Shown piece after piece: positions 24,905-35,160 of a DNA stretch of 54,227 nt (position 1 is the stretch's first letter; each line of letters opens with the position of its first letter). The translations under genes and the position numbers were made by a program. The stretch is taken from positions 1 to 54,227 of the forward strand of contig JAPKGU010000007.1 of assembly GCA_026647565.1 (NCBI GenBank). Reading direction: 5' to 3'. The notes under the pieces are model-generated. The model did not search any database and was not told the DNA's origin. It saw only the letters and a program-made list of their open reading frames with translations. This DNA comes from Phycisphaerales bacterium. GTDB taxonomy: Bacteria > Planctomycetota > Phycisphaerae > Phycisphaerales > UBA1924.

Positions 24905-27316
24905 ATGCGGACTCCTTCACCCACACGCCCCCACGCTCGCGCCGCGCTCGCCGGGGCGCTCCTGGCCCTTGCGACACTTGGTTCACCCGTGCTCGCGCAG
25001 GTCGGCGCCATCGAGCCGCACCCCGTCCCCGACATCGGCCCGCACATTAACATCGTGGTGCCGCAGTCGCGCGTGCTCGCGCGCCCCGGTCACACGCAAC
25101 CGGTGAGCATCCAGGAGGTCGGCGCGAACGTCTCCATCAAGGAGCAGGTCGCTTCCACAACGCTGACCATCGTCCTCGCCAACTCGGCGGGCGTGCCGCA
25201 GGAAGCCCAGATCATCCTCCCCGTGCCCGACGGCTCGACCGTCCGCTCGTTCGAGATGGAGGGGATGCCCAACGAGGGTCAGGCCCAGATCCTCTCGCGC
25301 GACGAGGCCCGGCGCATCTACGAGAACATCGTCCGGTCCTTGCGCGATCCCGGACTGGTCGAGTTCGCCGGGCTGAATCTCATCAAGACCAGCGTCTTCC
25401 CAGTCGCGGCGGGCGGCACGCAGAAGATCCGCCTGACCTACGAGCAGGTCCTCTCCGCCGACGGGAACCGCGTCGACTACATCCTCCCTCGCACCGAGTC
25501 GCTGGAGCGCAACGGGATCTCGTGGTCCATCAAGGTGGACGTCGCGTCCAAGGCCCCGATCTCCACGTTCTACTCACCGAGCCACGAGCTCGTGGTCGAG
25601 CGCAAGTCCCCCGGCGCCGCGACCATCGCCGTCACCACCGCCGCGGACCCCGGCAGCTTCCGCCTCTCCTACATCACGGAGACCAAGCCCGGCCAGGGCG
25701 TGAGCGCCTCCATGATGGCTTATCCCGATCCCAAGGTCTCCGAACAGGGGGGCTACATGCTCCTCATCGCGGGCGTGCCCGAGCTTCCGACCGATCGCCC
25801 CACGCTCCAGCGTGAGGTGACCGTGGTCATCGATCGCTCCGGCTCCATGCGGGGCGAGAAGATGGACCAGGCCAAGGCCGCGGCGCTCATGGTCATCGAG
25901 GCCCTGAACGATGGGGAGTCCTTCAACATCATCGACTACTCCGACACCATCGCCTCCTTCTCCGAGAAACCTGTCGTCAAGAGCGCCGAGACCATCGCCA
26001 AGGCCCGCGAGTACATCGGGAACATCAAGGCGGTGGGGGGGACCAACATCCACGACGCCCTCGTCGAGGCCCTGCGTCAGCAGCCCGTCGGCGAGGCGTC
26101 AACGACGATTCCACTGGTGCTCTTCCTGACGGACGGGCTGCCCACCGTCGGCGAGCGCCGCGAGGTCGCGATCCGCGAGGCCGCGGCCAGGGCCAACACG
26201 CACAAGCGCCGCATCTTCACCTTCGGCGTCGGCGTCGACGTCAACGCGCCGCTCCTCTCGGTCCTGGCGCAGAACTCCCGCGCCACCAGCACCTTCGTGC
26301 TCACCAACGAGGACGTCGAAGTGAAGGTCGGCCAGGTCTTCAAGCGCCTCTCCGGCCCGGTGCTTGCGGAACCGAAACTCATCGTGATGGGCGACGACGG
26401 CACGAGTGCCCCCGCGGGCGCGCTCCGCGACATCCTCCCGTCCGCGCTCCCCGATCTCTTTGAGGGCGACCAGCTCGTTCTCCTCAGCCAGTACACCTCC
26501 AGCAAGCCGCTGCGCCTCGCGATCGAGGGCAACTACCTCGGCAAGCCGCGACGCTTCGAGTTCTCCTTCACCTTCGACCACGCCTCCACCAGCAACGGAT
26601 TCGTCCCGCGCCTCTGGGCCAGCCGCAAGATCGCGGTCCTCATCGACTCCATCCGCCAGGCGACGGCCGATGCTGGGCTGTCCACCAGCAACAGCAGCGT
26701 GATCGCGAGCGATCCGAAGATGAAGGAGCTCGTCGACGAGATCGTGCGGCTGTCCACCGAGTTCGGCATCCTCACCGAGTACACCGCATTTCTCGCCGCC
26801 GAGAGCGGCGCGATGGCGGGGATCCCTGCCGCACCTGCTCCGGCGACGATCGACGCTGCAAGCGGTACGGCCTCAGTTTCTCGCGACGACCGTGAAGCAG
26901 CCGCCAGGTACTCATGGTCGCGTGCGGCCGAGTCTCTCGAGAAGCGTGCCGCGGGCGATCGCGCCGGCGCCGCTGGCGTCAACCAGTCCATCAACCTCGG
27001 CAAGCAGGTCGCGCAGTCCAAGATCAACGCCCGCAACGAATGGGTCGACGCCGAGCTGAACGCGGTGCAGACCGCCTCCATCAAGCAGGTCGCCGACCAG
27101 ACCCTCTACTGCAAGGACGGCGTCTGGATGGACGCCCGCATCTACAACATCGCCGAGAGCAAGACCTCGCGCACGATCGACTTCGCCAGCGACGAGTACT
27201 TCACGCTCGTCTCCCGCCTCGCGAAGGAAGGCCGCCAGGGCATGCTCGCGGAGCGCGCCGACTGCCTTCTCATGGTCGACAAGGAACTCCTCCTCGTGAA
27301 GGGTCCCGGCTCATAA
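24905..27316 (+). CDS. Exported VIT and von Willebrand factor A domain protein
   Basis: 803 residues. The ATG at 24905 follows GGAGG; signal peptide ends SPVLAQ. Residues ~40-175 form a VIT domain (QEVGANVSIKEQVASTTLTI, QIILPVPDGSTVRSFEMEGM, ARRIYENIVRSLRDPGLVEF). Residues ~305-480 are a vWA domain with an intact MIDAS: DRSGSM at Asp310, later GGTNIH and FLTDGLPT. A C-terminal region (LTEYTAFLA, Ala-rich coil, NAVQTASIKQVADQTLYCK) resembles the C-terminus of inter-alpha-trypsin-inhibitor-heavy-chain-like and sortase-target proteins. No LPxTG or PEP-CTERM tail. Likely a periplasmic metal-dependent protein-protein interaction scaffold. First of five same-strand genes. Confidence 0.9.
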   Translation: MRTPSPTRPHARAALAGALLALATLGSPVLAQVGAIEPHPVPDIGPHINIVVPQSRVLARPGHTQPVSIQEVGANVSIKEQVASTTLTIVLANSAGVPQEAQIILPVPDGSTVRSFEMEGMPNEGQAQILSRDEARRIYENIVRSLRDPGLVEFAGLNLIKTSVFPVAAGGTQKIRLTYEQVLSADGNRVDYILPRTESLERNGISWSIKVDVASKAPISTFYSPSHELVVERKSPGAATIAVTTAADPGSFRLSYITETKPGQGVSASMMAYPDPKVSEQGGYMLLIAGVPELPTDRPTLQREVTVVIDRSGSMRGEKMDQAKAAALMVIEALNDGESFNIIDYSDTIASFSEKPVVKSAETIAKAREYIGNIKAVGGTNIHDALVEALRQQPVGEASTTIPLVLFLTDGLPTVGERREVAIREAAARANTHKRRIFTFGVGVDVNAPLLSVLAQNSRATSTFVLTNEDVEVKVGQVFKRLSGPVLAEPKLIVMGDDGTSAPAGALRDILPSALPDLFEGDQLVLLSQYTSSKPLRLAIEGNYLGKPRRFEFSFTFDHASTSNGFVPRLWASRKIAVLIDSIRQATADAGLSTSNSSVIASDPKMKELVDEIVRLSTEFGILTEYTAFLAAESGAMAGIPAAPAPATIDAASGTASVSRDDREAAARYSWSRAAESLEKRAAGDRAGAAGVNQSINLGKQVAQSKINARNEWVDAELNAVQTASIKQVADQTLYCKDGVWMDARIYNIAESKTSRTIDFASDEYFTLVSRLAKEGRQGMLAERADCLLMVDKELLLVKGPGS

Positions 27317-27377
27317 CTGCCTCTCACCCATCACGCAGCACTCCCGAAGCATCACGTCTTTCTCAAAGGAACACCCG

Positions 27378-28595
27378 ATGGCACGCCTCACTCGCAATGC
27401 CGCCCGTCTGCTCGCCCTCTTCGCCGGCTCCACAATCTCATGCGGCTTGGCCTCCGCCCAGGTCGCCGAGCCCCTCGTTCAGCCCGCGCTCGCCCCTATC
27501 CCCACCGATCCAGCCGCGCCCGACAACGCCGGCGCTGAGTCCGTCATCGATGTCGTCTTTGTCCTCGACACCACCGGCTCCATGTCCGGCCTGATCGAGG
27601 GCGCAAAGCAGAAGATCTGGTCCATCGCCAACACCGTCGCCACGGCGCAGCCGCGCCCGGTCATCCGCATGGGCCTCGTCGGCTATCGCGACCGGGGCGA
27701 CGCGTACATCACGAAGCTCACGCCGCTCACCGACGACCTCGACGCGGTCTACGCCGACCTCATGAAGTTCGAAGCAGGCGGCGGCGGCGACGGCCCCGAG
27801 TCCGTCAACCAGGCGCTCGCCGAGGCCGTGGCGGCCCAGCCGTGGGCCGAGGACGCCAACGCCCTCAGGATCATCTACCTCGTCGGGGACGCCCCGCCCC
27901 ACATGGACTACAAGCAGGACACGCGATACGCGGAGACCTGTTCCACCGCCGCGTCGAAGGGGATCATCATCAACACGATCCAGTGCGGCACGTGGGTCGA
28001 GACGACGCCGATCTGGCAGGAGATCGCGCGTCTGGCCGAGGGCCAGTACTTTGCGATCCAGCAGGACGGAGGCGTGACGGTTGTCGCCACGCCCTTCGAT
28101 GAGGAGCTCGCGTCACTCGGTGCGAACCTCGCGGCGACAGCGTGCGGATGGGGCGATGAGAGTGCCCAGTCTCGCGCGATGATGAAGGCCGACGCCGCGA
28201 TGGAGATTGCAGCAGGAGCGCCCGTGGCGGCCCAGGCGGCCCGTGCGTCGTACTTCAGCACCGCGACCGGCAAGTCCTCCGCGCTCGGTGAGCAGGAGCT
28301 TGTCGACGATGTCAGGAGCGGACGCGTGAAGCTCGAGGAGATCGAGAAGGAGCAGCTCCCGGAGCAGTTCCGCGGCCTGACACTCGCCCAGCAGCAGGCG
28401 AAGATCGACGAGATCGCGGCCGAGCGCGAGAGGATCCATCGGCGCATCGCCGAGCTCTCGCAGCTGCGAGAGGAGTATCTCAAGGCGGAACTGGCCAAGC
28501 TCGGCGCGGAAGCGAAGGACGGCTTCGACGCGAAGGTGACAGACTGCCTGCGTGAACAGGCCGAGCGCAAGGGGATCCGGTACGAGAAGAAGTGA
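27378..28595 (+). CDS. Exported von Willebrand factor A domain protein
   Basis: 405 residues, 61 bp after the VIT/vWA gene, with AAAGGA before the ATG. Signal peptide ends LASAQ. The vWA domain spans ~58-250 with MIDAS DTTGSMSG (Asp64), a GYRDRGDAYITKLTPLTDDL segment and GGGGDGPESVNQAL. IIYLVGDAPPHMDY supplies the third metal-site residue. This resembles the TerY/CoxE-unrelated extracellular vWA group with a GDAPPH motif found beside VIT proteins. The C-terminal ~130 residues form a charged coiled coil (LAQQQAKIDEIAAERERIHR). Probably works with the preceding gene; role unknown. Confidence 0.85.
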   Translation: MARLTRNAARLLALFAGSTISCGLASAQVAEPLVQPALAPIPTDPAAPDNAGAESVIDVVFVLDTTGSMSGLIEGAKQKIWSIANTVATAQPRPVIRMGLVGYRDRGDAYITKLTPLTDDLDAVYADLMKFEAGGGGDGPESVNQALAEAVAAQPWAEDANALRIIYLVGDAPPHMDYKQDTRYAETCSTAASKGIIINTIQCGTWVETTPIWQEIARLAEGQYFAIQQDGGVTVVATPFDEELASLGANLAATACGWGDESAQSRAMMKADAAMEIAAGAPVAAQAARASYFSTATGKSSALGEQELVDDVRSGRVKLEEIEKEQLPEQFRGLTLAQQQAKIDEIAAERERIHRRIAELSQLREEYLKAELAKLGAEAKDGFDAKVTDCLREQAERKGIRYEKK

Positions 28596-28705
28596 CCTTG
28601 CACAGGGAATGGGGATGCGTCGGCCCGCGGAGACGTCGGCCGACGTCTTGAGACCAACAATCAGTCGCGCGGCGCCACATGCAGCCGGCGCTCGAAGGGA
28701 CACAC

Positions 28706-30304
28706 ATGACTACCAGCACGCATCGGATGCGCAGTCGCCTCTCCCGGACATCACCCGTGGCTCTCGCCCTGCTCTCCGGGCTTGCGCTCACGGCCCATGC
28801 GTTCAAGGATGAGGCGCCTTCGACCTCGCTCACGATCTACAGCACCGCCGTCCCCGGCGCGATCCCCGCTTCGATGTACCGCCCCGTCCCGCAGTCGCTC
28901 CAGACCTACGCCAACATGAGCATGTACAACCCCTACCAGGGGTACTACTCGATGCCGCAGGGTCTGCCCGGCTACGCCGTCGTGCGCCAGGACCGAACCA
29001 TCAGCCTCGCCGAAGGTCGCTCGACGATCGCGTTCTCCGATGTGGCGGCGCTGCTGGACCCGACTACGGTCACGTTCTCGTCTCTCACGCACCCCGCCGA
29101 CACCAAGGTCGTCGAGCAGAACTACCAGTTTGACCTCGTCAGCCCGCAGAAGATGCTCGAGCGGTTCACGGGCCGAAGCGTCGTCCTCGACGGCAAGGAG
29201 GTCACGCTCCTCTCCGCGAACGCCGGCACCGGCGTGCTCGTGAAGGACGCCGACGGCTCGGTCCGCTGGCAGAACGGGTACGGCTCCATCTCCTTCCCCG
29301 GCGTTGCCGACGGGCTCATCACACAGCCGACGCTCCTCTGGGACCTCTACACCACGAAGCCCGGTGAGCACAAGACTCGCGTCTCCTACCAGACCGAGGG
29401 CATCACCTGGTGGGCCGACTACAACGTGATCTACCGCGAGACCGGCGCGATGAACCAGGGCGAGCTCGATGTCAACGCCTGGGTGAGCATTCTCAATCAG
29501 TCCGGCGCGGACTACGAGAACGCGTCGCTGAAGCTCGTCGCCGGCGACGTCCATCGCGCGCCGCAGGGAGGCGGCGGAGGGTCGCCGCCCATGATGCGCC
29601 GCGAACTGGCCATGGCCGACGCCGCGCCCGCCGGCTTCGAGGAGAAGTCCTTCTTCGAGTACCACCTCTACACCCTCGGACGCCCGACCACCATCCCCCA
29701 GGCCTCCGCCAAGCAGATCGAGCTCTTCGACGCCCCCCGCGGCGTGCCGTGCGAGAAGGTCCTCGTCTACTACGGCATCGACCAGTCGTGGCGTCCGTAT
29801 TGGTCCTCGCCCGCGACCGACCGCGACATCGGCGTGCCGTCCAACACGAAGGTCGACGTGTACCTGTCCTTCAAGAACTCGAAGGAGAACGGGATGGGCA
29901 TGCCCCTTCCCTCAGGGCGCGTCCGTGTCTCCAAGGCGGATCCGGCCGACGGCTCGCTGGAGTTCATCGGCGAGGACGTGATCGATCACACCGCCAAGGA
30001 CGAGACCGTGCTCCTGAAGCTCGGCAACTCTTTCGACGTCGTCGGCGAGCGAATCAGCAGGGACTTCAGGATCGATGTCTCCCAGGAGTGGATGGAGGAG
30101 ACGATCGAGATCAAGCTGCGCAATCACAAGGCCGAGCCGGTCAAGGTCATCATCAGAGAGTCGATGTACCGCTGGACGCAGTGGGAGATCGTCGAGTCCT
30201 CGCTCCCCAATGAGAAGCAGGACTCCCGGACCATCCACATCCCCGTCACGCTCAAGGCCGATCAGGAAGCAACTGTCAGGTACAAGGTCCGCTACACGTG
30301 GTGA
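28706..30304 (+). CDS. Exported DUF4139 domain protein
   Basis: 532 residues. The ATG at 28706 follows GAAGGGA and opens a signal peptide ending LTAHA. The N-terminal half starts with a Tyr/Met/Pro-rich stretch (YANMSMYNPYQGYYSMPQG) and then DUF4140-like strands (VVRQDRTISLAEGRSTIAFS). The second half is DUF4139: GITWWADYNVIY, NAWVSILNQSGADYENASLKLVAGDVHR, FEYHLYTLGRPTTI, VDVYLSFKNSKENGMGMPLP and a final beta region ending VRYKVRYTW. DUF4139 proteins in bacteria and fungi are beta-rich, of unknown function and often exported. It lies between the vWA genes and a two-component system. Confidence 0.85.
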   Translation: MTTSTHRMRSRLSRTSPVALALLSGLALTAHAFKDEAPSTSLTIYSTAVPGAIPASMYRPVPQSLQTYANMSMYNPYQGYYSMPQGLPGYAVVRQDRTISLAEGRSTIAFSDVAALLDPTTVTFSSLTHPADTKVVEQNYQFDLVSPQKMLERFTGRSVVLDGKEVTLLSANAGTGVLVKDADGSVRWQNGYGSISFPGVADGLITQPTLLWDLYTTKPGEHKTRVSYQTEGITWWADYNVIYRETGAMNQGELDVNAWVSILNQSGADYENASLKLVAGDVHRAPQGGGGGSPPMMRRELAMADAAPAGFEEKSFFEYHLYTLGRPTTIPQASAKQIELFDAPRGVPCEKVLVYYGIDQSWRPYWSSPATDRDIGVPSNTKVDVYLSFKNSKENGMGMPLPSGRVRVSKADPADGSLEFIGEDVIDHTAKDETVLLKLGNSFDVVGERISRDFRIDVSQEWMEETIEIKLRNHKAEPVKVIIRESMYRWTQWEIVESSLPNEKQDSRTIHIPVTLKADQEATVRYKVRYTW

Positions 30305-30354
30305 CCCGACCGGACCGATGAACGAGTGCGCCCGTCGGCGCAAGGAACCCTCCC

Positions 30355-31091
<737 letters not shown>

Positions 31092-31095
<4 letters not shown>

Positions 31096-33272
31096 CACGC
31101 GCCTCGCGCATCACGCTTCTGGTCTTCTCCGCCAGCGTCATCGCGGTTCTGACGCTCCTGACTTTCCTCACCGCACGCACCCTCCGACTCGAGCGCGACG
31201 AGCTTCGCGCCAAGACCGACGCGGCGCAGCAGGAAGCCCTCCGACTTGCCCTTTGGCGTATGGACTCTGCTGTCGCCCCGATCATCGCTCAGGAGGCCGC
31301 CCGCCCCTATTTCCACTATCTGAGTTACTACCCCGAGCAGCGCGCGTTCACCCGTGTCTGGGAGCCCGTCCGCCCCGGCGAGGTCCTCGTTCCCTCTCCC
31401 CTCGTCCAGGGCACGCCACCGTTCATTCTGCTGCACTTCCAGGTCCACGCGGACGGGCGTCTCACCTCGCCCCAGGTCCCGCAGGGCAACGACCGCGACC
31501 TCGCCGAGTCCGAGCCGGGCGGTGCCGAACGGGTTGAGCACTACGAGAAGCTCCTTGCCTCACTCTCCGGCCTCTCGCTCGACGCCCGTGCGGACGCGAA
31601 GGAGCGCGGCCCGGGCCGAGCAAGCCGCGGCGGGGCCTCCGGAGCCCCGAGTCGCGCAGAAGCACTCGATCAGCGGGCGGACGCGCTGCCTCGGGCCGAG
31701 ACGTCCGGACCGATCGATGAAGCGGAGCGCGAGTACGGATATCGGAAGGAAGCCGCCGAGATCGCCTCGCGACCGGCGCCGGTGATCGGGCAGACGCTCC
31801 AGTCACAGAGCGCAACGCCCCCGGATCGATCTCCTTCCGAGTCTGCGGCACGGGCGATCGAAGAGACGGGAGTCGTGAGCGCGGGTATCGATGAGCCGAT
31901 CGACGACGCGGAGCGATCCTTCGCCGACGCCCCTTCGATCGGCAGCATGCCGGGCGTGTTCGATGCCGCGGCGATGCTTGACGACACGGAACAGGATCCG
32001 TCGTCTCCCGACCGAGCTGACCGTGAGCGACAATCGCCCACGATCGGACGACGCGCCAACATGCTCGGGATCCCATCCGCTCGCGACGGGCTGGCGCCGC
32101 CGCCCTCGCGGTTCATTCCGAGGGCGACATCCCGGTTCGCGCAGCTCCCCGTTGATCGTCCGGATCTCTCTCAGTCGGCCTTTGTTCCAAGATGGCGGAA
32201 GGCCAGGAACGAGGACACACCCGAGCTGCTCATCTGGCGGAGCGTGCGAGCGGAGTCGAGCGTGGGCCTGCAGGGATTCTGGATCGACTGGCCCGCGCTG
32301 GAGCGACATCTGCTCTCGCGCGTCGGCGATGTTCTTCCGGGGGCATCCATCGTTCCCGTGCTGGGCACGGAGGGTGCTGATCCGGCGTCCTCTTCCCGTC
32401 GGCTCGCGTCGATCCCCGCGATGGTTGTGCCGCCACCCGCCCCATCGGTGCCCATGGCGCTCCTCTCGCCGTCGCACGTCACGCTTTTCCTGACGTGGAT
32501 CTTCACCATCGTCGCCGTGGGAGCGGTCGGCGCCTCGTTGCGCGCCTCGATCGCGCTCAGCGAGCGGCGAGCCAAGTTCGTCTCAGCCGTCACGCACGAG
32601 CTTCGCACACCGCTGACGACATTCGTCCTCTACAGCCAGATGCTCGCCGACGGCATGGTCCCGGAGGGCGAGGCGAGCCGGGCGTATCTCTCCACGCTCC
32701 GAAGCGAGGCGACGCGGCTCCAGCGCATCGTTGAGAACGTTCTCGAGTTCGCACGCCTTGGTCGCGCGGTCGCGCGCAAGAGCAACGCCGACGCCGTCGC
32801 GGTCAGCGACATCCTGAACCAGGCGCTCCCGACGCTCCAGCAGCGTGCCGCACAGGCAGGCATGTCGCTCGAGGTGTCGGTCGACGATTCCGCGGGCCGG
32901 ATCGGGGTCAGAACGTCGCCGGACGCGGTCGCGCGAGTCCTCACGAATCTCGTGGACAACGCGTGCAAGTACGCCTCGGACGCGGAGGACAAGCGGATCT
33001 CGATCCGCGTCGGTGCCGCGTCCGGTCGAGTCGTCTTCCGCGTGCGAGATCACGGGCCAGGGGTCCCGGCGTCCGAGAGGCGGCGGATCTTTCTCGCCTT
33101 CGCGAGAGGAAAGTCGCATGAGTCAAGCCCCACACAGGGGCTGGGCTTGGGGCTTTCGCTCGCCCGGGCCATCGCCCGCCAGCACGGAGGCGATCTGCGT
33201 CTGGACCGCTCCACCAACGGGGCGTCATTCACGCTGTGGCTGCCGCAGGCGGATGAACGCGACCGAACATGA
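31092..33272 (+). CDS. Membrane sensor histidine kinase with very long extracytoplasmic region
   Basis: 726 residues from a GTG overlapping the regulator stop. Membrane segment 1 is at ~8-29 (TLLVFSASVIAVLTLLTFLT) and segment 2 at ~463-484 (TLFLTWIFTIVAVGAVGASL). Between them are ~430 residues outside the cytoplasm: a conserved-looking start (PIIAQEAARPYFHYLSYYPE), then ~200 residues rich in Ser/Pro/Arg/Asp/Glu without fold signature, then another ordered part (LQGFWIDWPALERHLLSRV). The kinase core has the H-box FVSAVTHELRTPL (His502), N-box NLVDNACKYA, G1 DHGPGVP and G2 GLGLGLSLARAIARQHGG. It presumably phosphorylates the adjacent regulator. The stimulus is unknown. Confidence 0.9.
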
Positions 33273-33331
33273 GAGCCTAAACCGCCCAAGTTCACGTCAG
33301 CGTATCCAAACAAATGACAAATATGCACTCT

Positions 33332-33385
33332 GTCAAACATTTTGACGGAAAAACCTGTTGCATGAGCGGCTTGGTCTGGTATCCT
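33332..33385 (+). promoter_or_regulatory. AT-rich promoter region with GTCAAA-CAT-TTTGAC operator candidate
   Basis: A perfect 15-bp inverted repeat (33332-33346) stands 11 bp before TTGCAT (33358-33363), which is 16 bp before TATCCT (33380-33385), a plausible sigma-70-type pair. The surrounding 60 bp are markedly AT-rich for this genome. It would transcribe the PEP-CTERM gene at 33585 with a ~190-nt leader. Confidence 0.45.
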
Positions 33386-33468
33386 CTTGCTGTCGGGCGT
33401 GAGACACCCGACGCTCCGAGTCATAGAGAGAGTTTGGACAGGTTGAGAGAGACAGACATATGTGCAGG

Positions 33469-33542
33469 CCGCTCTGAGCCCGATTGAGAGAACGGGCCTT
33501 GGGGTGAGTCAGAGCGGGGTGGAACCGTGAGACAGTTCCGCC
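33469..33542 (+). ncRNA. Structured 5' leader element, two adjacent stems
   Basis: CCGCTCTGA (33469-33477) pairs perfectly with TCAGAGCGG (33509-33517). Immediately inside it GCCCG (33478-33482) pairs with CGGGC (33493-33497). Directly abutting at 33518 is a second hairpin, GGTGGAAC/GTTCCGCC with one G-U and a 9-nt loop, ending at 33542. The two helices could stack. No T-run follows, so it is not a terminator. It lies 42 bp before the PEP-CTERM start. No known riboswitch class was recognised; it may be a regulatory leader or mRNA-stability element. Confidence 0.45.
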
Positions 33543-33584
33543 TTGCTCGAGTCCGTGAGTTGAGTTTTGCCGGAGGGAAAGAGA

Positions 33585-34277
33585 ATGAAGATCGCGCGTG
33601 GTTTCTGCGGTATTGCCGTCCTTTCCACCTTTGCGGGCATCGCTTCGGCTGATGCGGTCGCCACGGTGCTGATCGACGGCCAGTCGTACGAGATGGCCGC
33701 CTTCTGCGAAGACGGCCGTTACGGCCTCGTGCCGGCCGTGTACACGTTTGGCGACACGGTCGTTGAGGCCCTTCCCGGCCCGCGTGACGCCAGCGCCGCC
33801 ATGACCTACGGCATCGCGGTCACGGACTTCGGAGCGCCCAGCGCGTTCTCCTTCAGCTTCTCGATGCCGATCACGCTCGATCCGGGCCCCACGATCGCGA
33901 ATGCGTCGCTCGTGGGCGGCATGACCGATTTCACGGGCAACGGCGTTGGTGTTTCCACCACGGGTGGGTTCCTCACGCTCCAGCGCTCGTACGTCGCTGG
34001 GCCCAGCACCAACCTCGGCGTTGATGTCGGTGGCAATCAGTCGTACGGCGCCGGCACCGCTGGCTCGCTTTACACGTACGGCCCGGTCGCGTCCGGTCCG
34101 GTCGCAGGTGGTGACCTCTCCGGGTTCACCACGCTGAACATGGATCTTGATTTCCTTGCCTCCGGTGGCGGTGACGTGATTGTCCTCACCGGCTTCACGG
34201 AGATCACTGTGATCCCGGCCCCCGCCTCCCTCGCCCTGCTCGGCGTTTCGGGCCTCCTCGCCCGCCGTCGCCGCTGA
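33585..34277 (+). CDS. Small secreted PEP-CTERM protein
   Basis: 230 residues. The ATG at 33585 follows GGAGGG. Signal peptide MKIARGFCGIAVLSTFAGIASA. The mature part is Gly/Thr/Ser-rich and strand-forming, with almost no Lys or Arg (for example SFSFSMPITLDPGPTI, FTGNGVGVSTTGGFLTLQRS). It ends VIPAPASLALLGVSGLLARR plus RR, a canonical planctomycete PEP-CTERM-like tail. No enzymatic motif; probably a structural surface or matrix protein. It follows the histidine kinase gene after a 312-bp gap with its own promoter region and structured leader, and is followed by a strong terminator, so it seems to be a separately regulated transcript. Confidence 0.8.
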   Translation: MKIARGFCGIAVLSTFAGIASADAVATVLIDGQSYEMAAFCEDGRYGLVPAVYTFGDTVVEALPGPRDASAAMTYGIAVTDFGAPSAFSFSFSMPITLDPGPTIANASLVGGMTDFTGNGVGVSTTGGFLTLQRSYVAGPSTNLGVDVGGNQSYGAGTAGSLYTYGPVASGPVAGGDLSGFTTLNMDLDFLASGGGDVIVLTGFTEITVIPAPASLALLGVSGLLARRRR

Positions 34278-34304
34278 TCGCCGGTTCCATCCTCTTGCAC
34301 GGTC

Positions 34305-34343
34305 AAGGCCCTTCGTTCCGCTGGAACGGAGGGCCTTCTTCTT
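34305..34343 (+). terminator. Rho-independent terminator after the PEP-CTERM gene
   Basis: AAGGCCCTTCGTTCC (34305-34319) pairs with GGAACGGAGGGCCTT (34323-34337) with one G-U, GCT loop, followed by CTTCTTG. It lies between convergent genes, so it may also stop ruvA transcription on the other strand (A-rich start of the stem). Confidence 0.85.
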
Positions 34344-34380
34344 GCCCCACCAAACACGGGATCGCCGCGATCTGGGCCGT

Positions 34381-35016
34381 TCAGCGCGAACCGAGGGCCG
34401 CAGCGACGATCGAGGCGGAAGTGCCGAGCGCCGGGTCCTTGCCCGTGGCTCGCTCGACCATTCGCTCCGCGTCGGACCTCGACTCGCCCAGGGCGACGAG
34501 CATCTCGATCGCCTCGGCGCTTGCGCCTGAGCGGGCGGCAGGCGCGCCGGGCTTGGTTTCGATGCCGCGTCCGGACTCGTAGACCACGAACGCATCCACC
34601 TTGCCGGTGAGCTCGGCGATCACTGTCTCGGCCATGCGCTTGCCGATCTCCGGCATCGACTGGAGGGACTTCGTGTCGCGTTCCGCGATAGCGCGTGCGA
34701 ACTCCCCCGGCTCGACCGCGAGCGCCCGGAGTGCTTTCTTGTTTCCCATCCCTTTGACGGTGATGAGCAGCTCAAAGAACCGACGCTCGTGCGCGGTCCT
34801 GAACCCGATCAGGCGCGGAATGAATGACGCCCCTTGTCCCTGGCCCTCCAGGTACTGGAGTGTGACAAGCTCGACCGTCTTCCCGACCTCCTGCGAGAGA
34901 CGCTCGGAGAGGAACGCAGGAACGAGCACCTCGTAGGAAATGCCGCCCACCGCGGGTGTCACAAGCGCCGCAAGTCCGTCCATGGATTCAAGCCGTCCGG
35001 TGATCTTCCTGACCAT
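34381..35016 (-). CDS. ruvA: Holliday junction branch migration protein RuvA
   Basis: 211 residues, standard length. RuvA tetramers bind Holliday junctions and load the RuvB motor. The N-terminal OB domain begins MVRKITGRLESMDGLAALV; the two helix-hairpin-helix motifs are LLITVKGMGNKKALRALA and LQSMPEIGKRMAETVIAEL. The C-terminal three-helix domain that contacts RuvB is AEAIEMLVALGESRSDAERM. The start is fixed by the family N-terminus. No ruvB or ruvC is adjacent in the window; the upstream neighbour on the other strand is a nucleotide-sugar enzyme. Confidence 0.95.
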   Translation of the reverse strand: MVRKITGRLESMDGLAALVTPAVGGISYEVLVPAFLSERLSQEVGKTVELVTLQYLEGQGQGASFIPRLIGFRTAHERRFFELLITVKGMGNKKALRALAVEPGEFARAIAERDTKSLQSMPEIGKRMAETVIAELTGKVDAFVVYESGRGIETKPGAPAARSGASAEAIEMLVALGESRSDAERMVERATGKDPALGTSASIVAAALGSR

Positions 35017-35160
35017 GCGCCGAGCATAGCGGCGGCGGAGCGATCGGCAAATCCCGCGCTTCAGATGGTTCGCTTTCCCCGCGTGGGGCATTGGGCCGAT
35101 ATCTGGGCACTGGGCCGCGCAGAACTTCCCAGCATCTGGCCGCCCCGCCCCGGAGTCCCC

